From an uncultured bacterium (GTDB lineage: Bacteria > Bacillota_I > Bacilli_A > RF39 > UBA660): a stretch of 42,018 nucleotides of DNA. Numbering within the stretch: the first letter of the stretch is position 1; each line of letters opens with the position of its first letter. The notes beneath the pieces were generated by a model that was not told the DNA's origin, searched no databases, and saw nothing but the letters and a program-made list of their open reading frames with translations. The translations under genes were made by a program, and so were the position numbers. The stretch is from contig CAJMSU010000013.1 of assembly GCA_905216155.1 (NCBI GenBank), positions 1 to 42,018 on the forward strand, in the 5' to 3' direction. Below, piece by piece: positions 24,201 through 31,700 of the stretch.

Positions 24201-25826
24201 AATATTTTGAAATATATTGTTGATGTTGCGAATGAAAATGGATATCAATATCATCAACTTTGGTTAAATAATGTTCCTAAAAGATTATTATATATTGATC
24301 TGGTAAATAAATATAAGAATTATAGTGTAAAACCTTTTGAAATTAATCCATTGATAGGTGAATATGATGATCCTAAAAATCAAAGCCAAAATATTGTTAC
24401 ACTACCAATAACTAAAGGTGGTAATACTATTATAATTGGTTCTAATGGAATGGGAAAAACAACTCTTTTATCAACTATAATTTATTCAACAATTATTAAT
24501 CATAATAAAAAGGAAGTTAATTTTTATATTGTTGATTTAGGAACTGAAAATCTAAGAAAATTTTCTAAAGTTCCTCAAGTGGGCGATGTTATTGGAATTA
24601 ATGATACTAAACAAGTAGAATATTTATTTTATATGATAGAGGCTGAAATTTCTAAAAGACAAAAATATTACACTACTAATGGTGGAGATTTTATGCAAGA
24701 TGTAAAAAATGCTAATAGTATCTTTCCTAATATAGTGGTTATTATACATGGAATTGAAGCATTTAAGGAATCTTTTAGTCTTTTATATGATGAAAGAATA
24801 GGTCCAATTACTCGAAGTTGTTCAAAATATGGTATTAATTTTATTATAACTTCAACGTCCACAGGTGGTTTAAGCTATGCTATTGAATCTAATTTTCCAC
24901 AAGTCTTAATGTTAAATATGAATGATTCTAGTGAATATGAACTTTATTTTTCAGAGAAAATCATTCCTTCTAAAAATCCAGGTCGAGGAATTGTTAAAAT
25001 TGAATCTGGGTGTGTTGAATTTCAAACAGCCTTATCGTTTGATGAAGATAATGAAAAATCTGCTATTGATTTTGTTACACAAAAACTAGTGGAATTTATG
25101 CCAGAGAAAGCGCTACCGATTCCTACTGTTCCTAAACATTTACAATATAGTGATATTATATCTAAGGTGACAAATTTAAATAATATTCCTATAGGTATTA
25201 ATATTGTTACAGCACAGTATGAATATATGGATTTTACTAAATTAATTAATTTAATTAGTGCTACGAATTCTCAAGTGATTAAAAAATTTATTAATAAGCT
25301 TATTAATTTGGTTTCTTTGTGTAGTAATACAAAAGTAATTGTTTTAAATGCTATTAATGAGGAATTAATAAATGTTAGTATGGAAGGCGTTAAAGTATAT
25401 AGTTCTAACTTTAAAAAGGTGTTACCCATTTTATTTGATAATGTAGAAAAATTTAATAAAACTACAACGGTTGATTCTAATTTTGTGATTTTTATATTAG
25501 GATATCATAAATTAAATAGTCATATGAATGAATTAAAAAAAGAAGATGGAAATATTAGAAATCTTGATGAGTTGATTTTAAGTGTTAATAATGATAATTT
25601 TAAATTTGTTATATATGAAGATGCATCTCATTTTAAACATATTATAAATGGTGCTCTTTCTGATATGGTTGATAATTTATCTGGAATATGGGTTGGATCA
25701 GATTTCGATATGCAAGAGGTTTTTGATTCTAATAAAACTTATGAAGATGTGTCTTTATCTAATGATAGTTTAGTAATCATAGATGACTCTATTCCTAAAT
25801 TTGTTAAATATCCCACTTTAAAATAA
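21270..25826 (+). CDS. essC: EssC-type T7SS FtsK/SpoIIIE ATPase
   Basis: A 1518-aa protein with the EssC layout: a beta-rich N-terminal part like the tandem FHA domains (about 1-185), two membrane helices (about 258-280 and 293-317), then FtsK/SpoIIIE modules. Module 1 is intact: Walker A GMTGSGKS (705-712), FVLIDYKGGGLAGAF, Walker B FIICDEFAEL and ATQKPSG. Module 2 keeps a P-loop (GSNGMGKT, 1057-1064), but its Walker B position reads VVIIHGIEAF, without the acidic pair. The C-terminal 250 residues have no visible P-loop and form a divergent third module. EssC is the motor that recognises and exports WXG100 substrates in Firmicutes T7SS. The ribosome binding site is GGGGTGGT. It sits in the normally conserved rplL-rsmC gap, followed by yukD. 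Confidence 0.93.
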   Translation: MLIYILHSDKIYTFRLPKEVVGSYVLNDYDTEGHVRNLVSIKAIDNKWYFISNDDIVVNYNGKDVEQIQLIEYNFYGLRLFKKENIILYVYPGNETNYVVKNILPNSTITIGNENTCDIVSLNNNIAPKQLKISYTNGIWKYKNLNSSIPIYINMKNRIESNLNNFDSIFIMGLRVIVMGDKIIIISPPTAYHISSQKIIDENKRYNIGNMTVEENIKDFYNQDDYFSKSPIFRKKYSNYEITITSPDTKEKGGDFSFLSQIVPSALMSVTSLVSAYFSIQNYRSGESNKESFITNLIMCVVMLITGIAWPIIEMFISKFRRIINGRLRVFNYKKYLKRKRKELTTVINEEKNTLEFNNLSLVSCQDTIKHRNSYLFSKNLDSPSFLTIKLGIGRILSSIKFGYQKPDLIVEDDKLLNDIDKLISDFKYIDNAPFTVSLKKYKSIAFINSLSDYDDYLKSIVLQLITLHDYKSLKLVVFTDEFSNLNKIKNLNHCWSDDRSFRYFASNINEAENISSELIRIFNRYSNEQQTNEYSTHYLIITDCIGQYKNLKIISNILHSKDNKGFSVIMFGSKIVDIPTGCNAFIDYNSKEGSFFQSEMDENSIIKFTPELIDSSIDFDLCIDLISNIPIKIESESGGSLPDKLGFLEMYNVGKLEQLNIINRWKNSTIVNSLAAPVGIDSNGNIINLDLHEKYHGPHGLIAGMTGSGKSEFIVTYILSLAINYSPEEVQFVLIDYKGGGLAGAFENRKTGVKLPHLVGTITNLDKAEMNRTLVSINSELQRRQRKFNEVKEQLNTGSIDIYKYQSLVREGTLSENMSHLFIICDEFAELKDQQPDFMDELVSAARIGRSLGIHLILATQKPSGVVDDQIWSNSKFKVCCKVQTADDSNEMIRKPDAAYLKESGRFYLQVGYDEYFLLGQSGYSGVQYIPSETVVSKLNDSVSFVNNIGDIYKNVSQKENIKKGQPVQKLGEELNNILKYIVDVANENGYQYHQLWLNNVPKRLLYIDLVNKYKNYSVKPFEINPLIGEYDDPKNQSQNIVTLPITKGGNTIIIGSNGMGKTTLLSTIIYSTIINHNKKEVNFYIVDLGTENLRKFSKVPQVGDVIGINDTKQVEYLFYMIEAEISKRQKYYTTNGGDFMQDVKNANSIFPNIVVIIHGIEAFKESFSLLYDERIGPITRSCSKYGINFIITSTSTGGLSYAIESNFPQVLMLNMNDSSEYELYFSEKIIPSKNPGRGIVKIESGCVEFQTALSFDEDNEKSAIDFVTQKLVEFMPEKALPIPTVPKHLQYSDIISKVTNLNNIPIGINIVTAQYEYMDFTKLINLISATNSQVIKKFINKLINLVSLCSNTKVIVLNAINEELINVSMEGVKVYSSNFKKVLPILFDNVEKFNKTTTVDSNFVIFILGYHKLNSHMNELKKEDGNIRNLDELILSVNNDNFKFVIYEDASHFKHIINGALSDMVDNLSGIWVGSDFDMQEVFDSNKTYEDVSLSNDSLVIIDDSIPKFVKYPTLK

Positions 25827-25862
25827 TTAATGAAAGGATTTGTATAAAATTGGTATTGAATT

Positions 25863-26111
25863 ATGGATAAGATATTAGTTACAATTTATGTATTGTCTAT
25901 TGAACAGGAATTTGATGTTTTTTTACCTATAGGAGAAACTGTTTCTAACGTTTTGGATTTAATACAGGATTCCTTAGTTGATCTATCTAATAATAATTAC
26001 ATAAAAAAAGAAAATGTTTTTCTGTATGATAATGAAGGAAATATAATAAATCCAAATAATATTATTAAATATTCTGGACTAAAAAACGGTGAAAAGGTTT
26101 GCTTGATGTAA
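25863..26111 (+). CDS. esaB: YukD/EsaB ubiquitin-like T7SS protein
   Basis: An 82-aa protein with the ubiquitin-like pattern: strand ILVTIYVLSIEQEFDVFLPI, helix VSNVLDLIQDSLVDL, then VFLYDNEGNIINPNN and the final strand NGEKVCLM. YukD/EsaB is a small cytosolic component or regulator of Firmicutes T7SS and is fused to other T7SS parts in some lineages. Size and position just after essC fit. No conjugation-type Gly-Gly tail is present. The space before it (25827-25862) has an AAAGGA but a long gap to ATG 25863, so initiation may depend on coupling. A terminator follows. Confidence 0.87.
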   Translation: MDKILVTIYVLSIEQEFDVFLPIGETVSNVLDLIQDSLVDLSNNNYIKKENVFLYDNEGNIINPNNIIKYSGLKNGEKVCLM

Positions 26112-26118
26112 ATTTATA

Positions 26119-26154
26119 AGATAAATATGTTATATAATATATTTGTCTTTTTTT
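26119..26154 (+). terminator. Terminator after esaB
   Basis: AGATAAATAT (26119-26128) pairs with ATATTTGTCT (26139-26148), one G-U, 10-base loop, T run. It separates essC-esaB from the WXG-like gene. Confidence 0.75.
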
Positions 26155-26200
26155 GTAGAGTAAAAGTTGTGTCAAATATAATGTTTTTTATTGAAATATA

Positions 26201-26229
26201 TTGATTTTATACTCTTTTAATTGTATACT
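26201..26229 (+). promoter_or_regulatory. Promoter of the WXG-like gene
   Basis: TTGATT (26201-26206), 17-base spacer, TATACT (26224-26229). This gives the WXG-like gene its own expression, apart from the essC unit. Confidence 0.6.
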
Positions 26230-26254
26230 GTTGGTATAGAATAGGAGGATAGTT

Positions 26255-26920
26255 ATGGGAAGTACAATTAAAAGCTTAAAAAAAGCAAAAAATCAATTAG
26301 GTAACTTAAAACTAAAAATGAATAAATATTCAACTAGATTGGATAAAGTATCATCATCTATACAAGCAATGATGAAGGGTGATGGTACAAATTCTTATTG
26401 GCAAGGTCGTAATGCTGTTGACTTTTATAGTACAGCAATAAGGAACTTTAATAGAGCTATTGCTAATTATAAACTTAGTTATAGAGAATTTGAGGATTAT
26501 GCTATTATAGTAGAAAAGGCAGAGAAGAAATCAGAATATAAGGGCTGTGGTGCAAAAGCTATGAAGGCTATCTTAGCTGGATGTACTGGTTCTAAGTATG
26601 CTGGTGGTGTAAAGAAAGAAAAAGAAGGTAGCAAAATTTCTACTGTATTACCAGCAACTGTAAATGCTGATGCGGTTAATGATGATCAAACTAGAGCTTC
26701 ATATAATCAATATTTAGAGTTGAAGACTAATCTTGAAAGTTTGGTTGCTATAATGAATAGTTTAGAAACTACTTGGACAAATGTTAAGGCAAATACAACA
26801 GGTAGGATGAATTCAGATGCTGGTATACGTCTTCAAAAAATGAAAAATAGAAGAAAAGAAATTGAGAACATGAGAAAATATATTGAGGAAAATTATATTG
26901 GCGATATAATGTTTTCTTAA
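26255..26920 (+). CDS. Long WXG-like T7SS protein with two helical-hairpin units
   Basis: A 221-aa, almost wholly helical protein. Unit 1: helix about 3-40, turn NSYWQGRNAV with W49-x-G51, helix 52-95. A Y-x-x-x-E motif (Y76-E80) follows the WXG in helix 2, as in the T7SS general export signal. A Gly/Lys-rich linker (about 96-140, with GCGAKAMKAILAGC) joins unit 2: helix about 144-177, W174 in LETTWTNVKAN without the Gly, and helix 187-212. Typical EsxA is about 100 aa, so this looks like a single-chain version of a WXG dimer. It is probably a T7SS substrate or structural partner. AGGAGG precedes ATG 26255. The acidic gene follows 15 bases downstream. Confidence 0.68.
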   Translation: MGSTIKSLKKAKNQLGNLKLKMNKYSTRLDKVSSSIQAMMKGDGTNSYWQGRNAVDFYSTAIRNFNRAIANYKLSYREFEDYAIIVEKAEKKSEYKGCGAKAMKAILAGCTGSKYAGGVKKEKEGSKISTVLPATVNADAVNDDQTRASYNQYLELKTNLESLVAIMNSLETTWTNVKANTTGRMNSDAGIRLQKMKNRRKEIENMRKYIEENYIGDIMFS

Positions 26921-26935
26921 TAGCGGTGATCTAAT

Positions 26936-27256
26936 ATGATTAAAAATGAAGAAATTGAATTTTTAAAAAAGCATCTAGATGAAAACGGAAAATTAATTAT
27001 ATCACCAGATTTAACAGAAAAACAGATTGAGAGATTTCAATTTATTAATAGTCTTAATATTGATTTGGTTTCTGTATTACAAAGAAAGACTGAACTTATT
27101 GATAATGAAGATGAAGCAGACACTTTGTCTTCGGATGTAAATGCAGATGAAGATGATGATTTGGATGATTCTGATGAAATTGAAGAATTAGAAGATTCAA
27201 ATGTTATAAAAGAAGATGACAATGTCGCAGTCGATGATTTAGATAGTTTTTTTTAA
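26936..27256 (+). CDS. Small, highly acidic protein of the T7SS island
   Basis: I do not recognise this 106-aa protein. Residues 1-55 may fold (basic/helical start EEIEFLKKHLDENGK, then LTEKQIERFQFINSL). Residues 56-104 are extremely rich in Asp and Glu and end in DDLDSFF. The acidic tail with a hydrophobic tip resembles the C-terminal tip of SSB proteins only in composition. It lies 15 bases after the WXG-like gene with a GGTGATC ribosome binding site, so it is almost certainly cotranslated with it. A chaperone-like or export-related role is possible but unproven. Confidence 0.7.
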   Translation: MIKNEEIEFLKKHLDENGKLIISPDLTEKQIERFQFINSLNIDLVSVLQRKTELIDNEDEADTLSSDVNADEDDDLDDSDEIEELEDSNVIKEDDNVAVDDLDSFF

Positions 27257-27302
27257 AACATTTCATAAATTAATTTTTATATTTTGAAAAAATTTGTATG
27301 AT

Positions 27303-27355
27303 AAATCTCTTTTGTATAGTTTAATACTTACATTTTTATAGAGATTTTTCTTTTT
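27303..27355 (+). terminator. Terminator of the WXG/acidic-protein unit
   Basis: AAATCTCT (27303-27310) pairs perfectly with AGAGATTT (27340-27347), with a small inner GTAT/ATAC stem, then TTCTTTTT. Confidence 0.65.
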
Positions 27356-27511
27356 GAGATAAATTAGTGAATTATTATAAATATTAGTTAAGTGATATCT
27401 GTTGGAATAATAAAATTAATTTTTGATTTTTCTATTTTAATATATTATAGTTAAATTTATATATTATTTGGTAAGATGATACACATTTTGAAAAAAAGCA
27501 TCTAAAAAGTA
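27356..27511. other. AT-rich spacer, nothing recognised
   Basis: About 155 bases with no open frame, hairpin terminator or convincing promoter. It separates the T7SS unit from the promoter of the orphan RNA. Confidence 0.6.
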
Positions 27512-27539
27512 TTGACAATTTTTTTAATAGTATTATAAT
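27512..27539 (+). promoter_or_regulatory. Strong promoter of the orphan RNA
   Basis: TTGACA (27512-27517), 16-base spacer, TATAAT (27534-27539). Both hexamers match consensus. The predicted start is about 27546. Confidence 0.82.
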
Positions 27540-27642
27540 CTAAATATAGATAGTAAATGTTTTTATTATCTATGGTTTATATTTACTTAACTGTGATTTT
27601 CTTAACAGATTTGATTGGTTTTGTAAATTGTTGTAGTAGATA

Positions 27643-27666
27643 TATATGGTGTTTCGTATATGGTGT
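27643..27666 (+). repeat. Direct repeat TATATGGTGT inside the orphan RNA
   Basis: TATATGGTGT occurs at 27643-27652 and 27657-27666, and TGGTG again at 27681-27685. All three could pair with the single CACCA at 27673-27677. Confidence 0.7.
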
Positions 27667-27909
27667 GTTAGGCACCATTATGGTGATAATCTGAGCCAGT
27701 CATGTGCACATTGCCATAAATTATTTAATTTATGAGAGACTAAAATCCATATATATTGAATTACGAGAACAAGACTCGTTTAATAAAGTCGTAGAGTATG
27801 TAGAGTAGCTAACTATGTATGTCTGCAGAAAACATTTAATTGTGATACTAAGTTTATTTGCTTTAATTTTTAAGTCAAATGGTTTTAAATTAGTATTTGT
27901 GTGTTTTTG

Positions 27910-27938
27910 AGAAAGCATGATTACCTTTCTTTTTTTTT
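27910..27938 (+). terminator. Terminator of the orphan RNA
   Basis: AGAAAG (27910-27915), 9-base loop, CTTTCT (27925-27930), T8. Confidence 0.75.
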
Positions 27939-27948
27939 GCTTTTTTTC

Positions 27949-27977
27949 TTGACTTAATGAAAAAAATATTGTATTAT
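27949..27977 (+). promoter_or_regulatory. Promoter of rsmC
   Basis: TTGACT (27949-27954), 17-base spacer, TATTAT (27972-27977). The start is expected near 27984, directly ahead of a terminator-like hairpin. Confidence 0.7.
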
Positions 27978-27989
27978 AACTTTCGAAAG

Positions 27990-28040
27990 GAGATAACTAT
28001 ATTACTTTTTAGTAAAATGTTATCTCTTTCTTTTTATTTT
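27990..28040 (+). promoter_or_regulatory. Terminator-like hairpin in the rsmC leader
   Basis: GAGATAAC (27990-27997) pairs with GTTATCTC (28019-28026); an inner TTACT-TTTT-AGTAA stem fills the loop; TTTCTTTTTATTTT follows. It lies between the rsmC promoter and start codon, so it is either an attenuator or a 5' stabilising stem. Confidence 0.6.
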
Positions 28041-28054
28041 ATAAAGGTGATAAA

Positions 28055-28639
28055 ATGGGGCATTATTTTACTAACGAGAAATTACCTAGTAATATTAGAA
28101 GAACAGAATGTTTTATATTAAATAATAGATTTACATTTTTAACTGATAATGGTGTTTTTTCAAAAGACGGTTTGGATTTTGGCAGTAGACTTCTTCTTGA
28201 ATCAATCCCGCTTGATGAAGTTGGAGGCAAAATTCTGGATATGGGTTGCGGTTATGGAGTGTTTGGTATTGTTTTATCTAAAGTGACTTCTGCACATGTT
28301 GATATGGTTGATGTTAATTTGAGAGCTATTCATTTAACTGAGATGAATATTAAAGAAAATAATATTTGTGATGCATGTGTTTTTGAGAGTAATTGTTATG
28401 ATAATATTTCTTCTACATACACTTCAATTATTACTAATCCTCCGATAAGGGCTGGTAAAAGAATTGTTTATGACATTGTGATGAATGCTCGTAATTACTT
28501 GGATAATAATGGAAAATTATTTATTGTTATTCGTAAAGAGCAAGGTGCTAAATCGCTAATTGTCGACTTACAAAAAATATATAATGTAGATATAATAGCA
28601 AAGAAAAAGGGCTTTTTCATAATTAAGTGCAGTTTATAA
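28055..28639 (+). CDS. rsmC: RsmC/YbxB-type 16S rRNA guanine-N2 methyltransferase
   Basis: A 194-aa class I methyltransferase lacking the inactive N-terminal duplicate found in E. coli RsmC, as in the Bacillus YbxB form. ILDMGCGYGVFGIVL is the S-adenosylmethionine loop, VDMVDVNLRAIHL the second motif, and TNPPIRAGK the N-P-P catalytic motif typical of N2-guanine or N6-adenine methylation. The final KGFFIIKCSL is also characteristic. The ribosome binding site is AGGTGAT, 4 bases before ATG 28055. Position before rpoB matches Bacillus; the rplL-rsmC gap is where the T7SS and orphan RNA have entered. Confidence 0.92.
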   Translation: MGHYFTNEKLPSNIRRTECFILNNRFTFLTDNGVFSKDGLDFGSRLLLESIPLDEVGGKILDMGCGYGVFGIVLSKVTSAHVDMVDVNLRAIHLTEMNIKENNICDACVFESNCYDNISSTYTSIITNPPIRAGKRIVYDIVMNARNYLDNNGKLFIVIRKEQGAKSLIVDLQKIYNVDIIAKKKGFFIIKCSL

Positions 28640-28668
28640 TTGACTTAGGGTTTTATTTATGCTATTAA
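28640..28668 (+). promoter_or_regulatory. Promoter of rpoB-rpoC
   Basis: TTGACT (28640-28645), 17-base spacer, TATTAA (28663-28668) with an upstream TG (extended -10). Confidence 0.6.
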
Positions 28669-28734
28669 TATAAATTGCAATATATTTTTTTGTTAGGTAT
28701 ATTTTAAATATTATACGTATAGGGGTGAATATGA

Positions 28735-31700
28735 GTGGCATATAAAATAACAAAATGCGGAGATCATCGTGAGAGAAGAAATTTCTCAAAAATTAGAAAT
28801 TCTTATGAATTAAAAGATTTATTAGAAATTCAAAAAAAATCATATAATTGGTTTATTGAAACAGGTATAAAAGAAGTATTTGAAGATTTATTTCCAGTAG
28901 AAAATTTCTCTGGAACTTTATCGCTTGAATTTGGAGATTATCATTTTGATGAACCAAAACATACTATTAAAGAAAGTAAGGATAGAGAATCTACTTATTC
29001 TGCACCATTAAGAGTAGATGTTAGACTTTTTAATCGTGAAAGTGGAGAAGTAAAAGAACAAGAAATATTTATGGGTGATATGCCTATGATGACTGACTCT
29101 GGAACTTTCATTATTAATGGGGCTGAGCGTGTAATTGTTTCTCAATTAGTTCGTTCACCTAGTGTTTATTTTAATCGTGAAATAGATAAAAATGGTCGTC
29201 AATTAATTACTTCTCAAATTATACCAACTAGAGGTACTTGGCTAGAATTTGAAACTGATGCAAGGGACGTATTGTATGTTAGAATTGATCGTACTAGAAA
29301 AGTTACTTTGACAACTTTACTTCGTGCATTTGGTTTATCTAGTGATGAAGATATAATTAATATGTTTGGTGATGACGATTATTTAAAAAATACTATAGCT
29401 AAAGATTCGACTAAAAATACAGATGAGGCCTTAATAGAAATTTATGAAAAATTAAGACCAGGTGAGCCTGCAACTCTTGATTCATCAAAGAATCAAATTA
29501 TTACTAGATTTTTTGATGAATTTAGATATGATTTAGCACGTGTTGGTCGTTATAAATTTAATCGTAAATTAAATGTTGTTGACAGACTTTTAAATCAAAC
29601 TTTGGCAGAAGATATCATGGATGGTGATACAGTAGCTTTTGAAAAAGGTACACAAATTACTAAAGCTAATTTAAATGAATTAAAAGAAGTTTTAGCTAAA
29701 GGCTATGGTGTTAAAGAGGCAAAAGCTAATTTAGAGTTAGATACATTTAATAAAGTTCAAGAAATTAAAATTGTAGATCCATCAAATAAGAAAAATAAAC
29801 TTGTTGTTATAGGTAATGATCAAAGTATAGATCTTAAGAGATTAACTATTTCTGATGTCTATGCTTCAGTTTCTTATTACTTAAACTTGTTACATGGTGT
29901 TGGTAATTTTGATGAAATTGATCATTTAGGAAATAGACGTATTCGTCAAGTTGGTGAACTTTTACAAAATCAATTTAGAATTGGTGTTTCTAGAATGGAA
30001 AGGGTTATTCGTGAAAGAATGACTACTCAAGAAATGGAAGAGGTTACTCCAAAAACTTTAATTAATATTCGTCCAGTTACTGCAGCTATGAAAGAATTCT
30101 TTGGCTCAAGTCAACTTTCTCAATTTATGGATCAAACTAATCCAATTGCAGAACTTACAAATAAGCGTCGTTTATCTGCTTTAGGGCCTGGTGGTCTTTC
30201 TCGTGATCGTGCAGGTGTTGAAGTTCGTGACGTTAACTCTTCACATTATGGTAGAATTTGTCCAATCGAGTCTCCAGAAGGACCTAACATTGGACTTATC
30301 ACTTCACTAGCAAGTTATGCAAAAATAGATGAATATGGATTTATTATGACTCCATATCGTAAAGTTGTTGATTGCAAAATTACAGATGATGTTCATTATT
30401 TGACTGCTGATGAAGAATTAGATTATATAATATCTGAGTCTACAGTAGGTACAGATGAAGACAATAAAATAATAGATGAAGTTGTTAATGCTCGTTTCCG
30501 TGGTGAAAATATTTTAGCTAAACCAGAACAAGTAGATTATATTGATGTTAGTCCACAACAAGTTGTTTCTGTTACAACAAGTTGTATTCCATTCTTGGAA
30601 CATGATGATGCAACTCGTGCTTCAATGGGAGCTAATATGCAACGTCAAGCTATGCCTTTAATTAAGACTGAAGCTCCTTTAGTAGGTACTGGAGTAGAAT
30701 TTATTGCAGCAAAAGACTCTGGAGTTGAAGTTATAGCAAAAGCAGATGGTGTTGTTGAATATGTTGACGCTAAGAAAATTGTTGTAAAGACAAAGAATGG
30801 TAAAGATTCTTATAGATTAGCAAACTTTGAACTTGCAAACTCAAGTATTTGTAGTCACCAAAGACCTATAGTAAAAGTTGGTGATAAAGTTGTGGCCGAT
30901 AAAACAATTTTAGCTGATGGTAATTCTACTGATATGGGAGAACTTGCATTAGGTAAAAACATGACAGTTGCATTTATGACATTTAATGGTTATAACTATG
31001 AAGATGCTGTAATACTTAATGAAAATTTGGTTAAAGATGATAAATATACTTCTCTTCATTTGGAAGATTATGAAATGCAATGTCGTGAAACTAAATTAGG
31101 TCCTGAAGAAATAACTAGAGATATTCCTAATGTTAGTGAAGAAGCTCGTCGTAACTTAGATGAAAATGGTATTGTTGCTATTGGTACTGAGGTAAAAGAG
31201 GGAGATATTTTAGTAGGTAAAGTTACACCTAAGGGTATGGCTGAACTTACTTCAGAAGAAAAATTACTTCATGCAATTTTTGGTGAGAAAACTCGTGAAG
31301 TTCGTGATACATCTCTTCGTGTTCCACATGGTGGAGATGGTATAGTACATGATATTAAGATTTATACTCGCAAAGATAATGATGAATTACCTGCTGGTGT
31401 TAGTAAGTTAATTCGTGTATATATAATTCAAAAACGTAAGATTCAAGTTGGAGATAAGATGTCTGGTCGTCATGGTAACAAGGGTGTTATTTCATTGATT
31501 CTTCCACAAGAAGATATGCCATACTTACCAGATGGTACTCCTGTAGATATTATGTTAAATCCACAAGGTGTTCCTTCTCGTATGAACTTTGGACAAATCC
31601 TTGAAATTCATATGGGTATGGCTGCTAAGAAATTAGGTGTTCATATAGCTACTCCTGTATTTGATGGAGCTCATATTAGCGATATTGAGGATATGATGGA

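Larger units (their letters stand above)
27546..27938 (+). ncRNA. Candidate structured non-coding RNA, about 390 nt, unknown family
   Basis: No plausible protein is encoded, yet the segment has a consensus promoter at its 5' edge and a terminator at its 3' edge. The RNA would begin with a 12-bp hairpin (27546-27557 with 27562-27573, loop TGTT). Further stems: CATAAATT/AATTTATG (27715-27722 with 27727-27734), ACGAG/CTCGT near 27763-27779, ATACTAA/TTAGTAT (27845-27851 with 27890-27896) enclosing an inner imperfect stem, and alternatives around CACCA 27673-27677. It is more GC-rich in the middle (27661-27715) than the surrounding spacer. I find none of the core motifs of RNase P RNA, tmRNA, SRP RNA or common riboswitches. 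It could be a divergent housekeeping RNA, a regulatory RNA or a long leader of rsmC. Confidence 0.6.

Noticed and set aside
27730..27918. Minus-strand open frame of 62 codons in the rplL-rsmC gap
   Set aside because: No ribosome binding site, low-complexity composition, and it lies inside a segment with a plus-strand promoter, stems and terminator. An RNA gene explains it better.
27546..27938. Identity as RNase P RNA, tmRNA or SRP RNA
   Set aside because: I looked for GAGGAAAGTCC and ACAGAA, a tRNA-like CCA end with T-loop, and the GGTCAGG/GGAA SRP loop. None is present in convincing form, so it is left unassigned.
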